A DNA stretch of 46,645 bases from Campylobacteraceae bacterium. Its GTDB lineage: Bacteria; Campylobacterota; Campylobacteria; Campylobacterales; Sulfurovaceae. The stretch spans positions 1-46,645 of the forward strand of contig JALVTE010000027.1 of the NCBI GenBank assembly GCA_027024155.1, read 5' to 3'. A program made the translations under genes and the position numbers. This document shows, in pieces, positions 44,364-46,645 of this stretch. The notes under the pieces were generated by a model. The model ran no database searches and was not told the DNA's origin. It saw only the letters and a list, made by a program, of their open reading frames with translations. Position 1 is the first letter of the stretch, and each line of letters begins with the position of its first letter.

Positions 44364-45093
44364 TAATAAATCTACCACTACAGCCACACTCTTTTCTGTA
44401 ACTAAAATAGTCACTATTTTTACAAGATGTGCATATACTACTTACTTCAATATTCTCTTCTTTTATATTTAAGTCCATCAACTGGGACTTATTCACAATA
44501 GATATATCTAAATGCCACTTTTTTTCACCAGTTTTAACTAAAGCATCACTATATTGATAAAAATTTTTAGCTACATCTTCGCCAACTTCATAACAACAAG
44601 ATTTTATAGATGGCGAGAGAGCAACTTTAATATTTTCTATTTTTGCTCCCAATTTTTGCATCTTTTCTATTAAATTTTTTGCAATATTTTGCTTTGTTCC
44701 TCTCCATCCAGCGTGTGCTGCTCCTATAATTTTATTTTTACTATCATACGCTAAAAGCCCCAAACAATCGGCAGTTAGTATAGTTAGCATAACTCCTTTT
44801 TTATTAGTTACCATACCATCAGCCTCTATATTACTCTCTAGCCAACCATTAAAATTTTCATATTCGCTAACATCAATAATTTTACTACTATGAATTTGTA
44901 AAAAAGATATAAATTTAAAATTTTTTGGAAACTTTTTGGAAAATTCATCTCGGTTTAATTTTATTTTTTGAGCATTTTCACCAGTGTGAATAGCCAGTGA
45001 ATAAGCGTAAGGATTTTTTAAGTTTTTAGTGGTAGTTCCAGCAAATAATCCATTTTCTTGGTTAAAAATTTTATATATGTTCCATTTTTTCAT
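44341..45093 (-). CDS. YfiH/DUF152-type copper-oxidase/purine nucleosidase family protein
   Basis: The protein belongs to the family once called laccase-domain or polyphenol oxidase YfiH, now known to include purine nucleoside phosphorylase/adenosine deaminase activities and a cytoplasmic cell-wall fidelity role. Conserved features: QIHSSKI, ADGMVTNKKGVMLTILTADCLGLLAYD, GAAHAGWRGTKQNIAKNLIEKM, SIKSCCYEVGEDV and DYFSYRKECGCSGRFIS, which supply the His/Cys metal ligands. The length of 250 aa is normal. It runs convergent to nspC and divergent from rodA. Confidence 0.88.
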   Translation of the reverse strand: MKKWNIYKIFNQENGLFAGTTTKNLKNPYAYSLAIHTGENAQKIKLNRDEFSKKFPKNFKFISFLQIHSSKIIDVSEYENFNGWLESNIEADGMVTNKKGVMLTILTADCLGLLAYDSKNKIIGAAHAGWRGTKQNIAKNLIEKMQKLGAKIENIKVALSPSIKSCCYEVGEDVAKNFYQYSDALVKTGEKKWHLDISIVNKSQLMDLNIKEENIEVSSICTSCKNSDYFSYRKECGCSGRFISYIGMDF

Positions 45094-45111
45094 CGTCTAA
45101 ACTTTTTTAGA

Positions 45112-45117
45112 TATAAT
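45112..45117 (+). promoter_or_regulatory. -10 box of rodA
   Basis: TATAAT in TTTAGATATAATC, the same form as at aspS. It lies 75 bases before the preferred ATG. Confidence 0.5.
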
Positions 45118-45191
45118 CATATCTAAATTACCTGATAATATATCATTTGTTATACTTAGGTAAGATACTAAACTTAAGGCAAGTAAATTTA

Positions 45192-46331
45192 ATGAACGCA
45201 GAAAAAATCATAGACTACTTTTATCAAATAACTAAACGCTTTAACTATATATTAATTCTGCAAATTATCCCTATACTTGTAATTTCTTCAATGTTGATTA
45301 AAGAGATGAACCCTCACCTATTTCATAAGCAGATGGCATATTATATAGCTTCAGGAATTGTATTTTTAATTGCTGCATATATACCTTGGAAATATCTACT
45401 CTGGTTATTTGCACCACTTGCTTATATTATGAATATAGGCTTGCTTTTAGCTGTAGAAGTTGCAGGAAAAACAATTTTAGGAGCAAAACGTTGGCTTGTT
45501 GTTGGTGGTATGAGTCTTCAGCCTTCAGAGTTTATGAAATTAAGTATTTTACTATTCTTAGCTTTTTTAATAGGCAAACGACCCCCTAATAAAGAGAAGG
45601 GGTATGGATTTTTAGAGTTCGCTGTATTATCTATTATTATATTAATACCATCATTCCTAATTTTAAAAGAGCCAGATTTAGGAACTACTTTACTTTTGGT
45701 TTTAGCATCTTATGGTGCTTTACTAATTGTGGGTATTAATTGGAAAGTTATTACAACTATTCTACTATTCTTAGCTGTAGTTATACCCTTGTCTTATAAT
45801 TTTGTATTAAAACCATACCAGAAAAAGAGAATTAATGATTTTTTAGGAAAACCTAGTTATCAAGTAAGACAAGCCTTAATTGCAATAGGTTCAGGTGGTA
45901 TCGAGGGTAAAAGTAAAGATGAAGCAACACAAACACAGTTGAAGTTTCTGCCAGTATCAACAACAGACTTTATATTTGCATATTTGGGTGAGAGACATGG
46001 CTTTAAAGGGATGTTAATAGTTATTGTTCTTTATATATTATTAATTATCCACCTTTTAGTAATATCTCATATATATAGTGATGATTATCATATAGTTGTA
46101 ATATCTAGTGGGTTAGCATTTCTGTTTTTTGTATATATGGGTGTAAATATTTATATGGTTATAGGTTTAGCTCCTGTAGTTGGTGCTCCTTTGCCTATGT
46201 TTAGCCACGGTGGAACATCGTTTATAATTTTTGCATTTCTTTTTGGGATTTTAGAGAATTTAATCTCTTTTAAAGGTTACACACATTATAATTCCGACAC
46301 CAAAATCGAGATGATTAAAAAAGAGTCTTGA
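45192..46331 (+). CDS. rodA: Rod-shape SEDS glycosyltransferase RodA
   Basis: RodA polymerises peptidoglycan glycan strands with a class B penicillin-binding protein during elongation. It has about ten membrane helices and the SEDS/RodA blocks GAKRWLVVGGMSLQPSEFMKL, LKEPDLGTTLLLVLASY, RQALIAIGSGGIEGKSKDEATQTQLKFLPVSTTDFIFAYLGE (the RodA rather than FtsW form) and PLPMFSHGGTSF. I start it at ATG 45192 (379 aa), the first codon giving a normal RodA N-terminus; an upstream TTG at 45147 would add 15 residues. The tRNA gene follows 28 bases after the stop. Confidence 0.93.
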   Translation: MNAEKIIDYFYQITKRFNYILILQIIPILVISSMLIKEMNPHLFHKQMAYYIASGIVFLIAAYIPWKYLLWLFAPLAYIMNIGLLLAVEVAGKTILGAKRWLVVGGMSLQPSEFMKLSILLFLAFLIGKRPPNKEKGYGFLEFAVLSIIILIPSFLILKEPDLGTTLLLVLASYGALLIVGINWKVITTILLFLAVVIPLSYNFVLKPYQKKRINDFLGKPSYQVRQALIAIGSGGIEGKSKDEATQTQLKFLPVSTTDFIFAYLGERHGFKGMLIVIVLYILLIIHLLVISHIYSDDYHIVVISSGLAFLFFVYMGVNIYMVIGLAPVVGAPLPMFSHGGTSFIIFAFLFGILENLISFKGYTHYNSDTKIEMIKKES

Positions 46332-46358
46332 TTTATACGGTTTTACTCACTTTTAAGA

Positions 46359-46435
46359 GGGTCTTTAGCTCAGCTGGTTAGAGCTCTCGGCTCATAACCG
46401 AGCGGTCCGGGGTTCGAGTCCCCGAGGACCCACCA
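46359..46435 (+). tRNA. tRNA with CAU anticodon (Met, or lysidine-modified Ile2)
   Basis: A complete 77-nt cloverleaf: acceptor GGGTCTT pairs with AGGACCC, D arm AGCTCAGCTGGTTAGAGCT, anticodon arm CTCGG-CTCATAA-CCGAG with anticodon CAT, T arm CCGGGGTTCGAGTCCCCG, encoded CCA. It is not the initiator type, because the first acceptor pair is a normal G-C and the stem lacks the three G-C pairs. The GGCTCATAACC loop form resembles tRNA-Ile2 as much as elongator Met; TilS determinants in the acceptor stem (U4-A69, C5-G68) are mixed. Confidence 0.9.
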
Positions 46436-46584
46436 CTTAAACACAAACTATCTATTAGAACTAACAATCTTCAACAAATCATTTAGCTATATGTATTCAT
46501 AAAAAACTTTAATTTTACTCCCCAATAATTCCATACCAAATTAGACAACAAGCCAACTTGCTCTATAATTAGGTACTTCAAAGC

Positions 46585-46630
46585 GAAAAAGTCACACTTC
46601 AAACTTTCACCTATTGGGTGCGACTTTTTC
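46585..46630. other. Inverted repeat near the window end
   Basis: GAAAAAGTC (46585-46593) and GACTTTTTC (46622-46630) are perfect reverse complements, extended by CAC/GTG after one mismatch. The rest of 46436-46645 shows no gene. It could be a terminator for the tRNA transcript or the end of an element continuing beyond the window. Confidence 0.5.
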
Positions 46631-46645
46631 AACTAAGGATGGATA

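Overview
This window looks like a chromosomal segment of a Campylobacterota (epsilonproteobacterial) genome. It is AT-rich, most promoters show a TATAAT-like -10 box without a clear -35, and it holds gene neighbourhoods typical of that phylum: murA/aspS/adk, a gltX-like gene next to yggT, nspC, rodA and a metG operon. I cannot name the genus from sequence alone. A SUF Fe-S operon is notable because the best-studied relatives (Helicobacter pylori, Campylobacter jejuni) use NifU/NifS-type machinery.

Layout. 1-5000: an MscS-type channel flanked by repeat pieces, then metG with a coupled MurF-N-domain-like gene (minus strand), then a small chorismate-mutase-fold gene. 5064-9438: a SUF operon (sufB, sufC, a 39-codon coupled ORF, sufD, sufE, a SufT/MIP18-type gene) behind a near-consensus sigma-70 promoter. 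9505-20091 (minus): one tightly packed six-gene defence operon, hsdM - KilA-N gene - hsdS - OLD/TOPRIM nuclease - UvrD-like helicase - hsdR. This is a type I restriction system with a Gabija-like GajA/GajB pair between specificity and restriction subunits. 20249-24095 (minus): a Suv3-like RNA helicase coupled to truD. 24096-26166: a hairpin-rich intergenic region, a CI-like repressor and a TetR regulator whose promoter and upstream region carry three copies of one operator palindrome. 26163-29159 (minus): a UvrD/Rep helicase and two unrecognised genes.

29468-34930: murA, aspS and adk, ended by a strong terminator, against a convergent pair of CYTH-CHAD and MGMT-like genes. 35043-36653: a small lipoprotein, rsmD and an oligopeptide ABC permease, overlapping or nearly so. 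36799-38735: a complete type II restriction-modification pair of the NgoPII/HaeIII (GGCC) type. 38951-46435: a SulP transporter, ppa, a tiny lipoprotein, a glutamyl-tRNA-synthetase-like protein that has lost both class I signature motifs, yggT, nspC, a YfiH-type gene (minus), rodA and a CAU-anticodon tRNA.

The most unusual points are the nested restriction/Gabija operon (with an HsdS whose two recognition domains are near copies and a 32-bp perfect palindrome inside the KilA-N gene), the motif-less GluRS paralogue, the TetR operator array, and several self-complementary dispersed repeats, one apparently inside the SUF operon.
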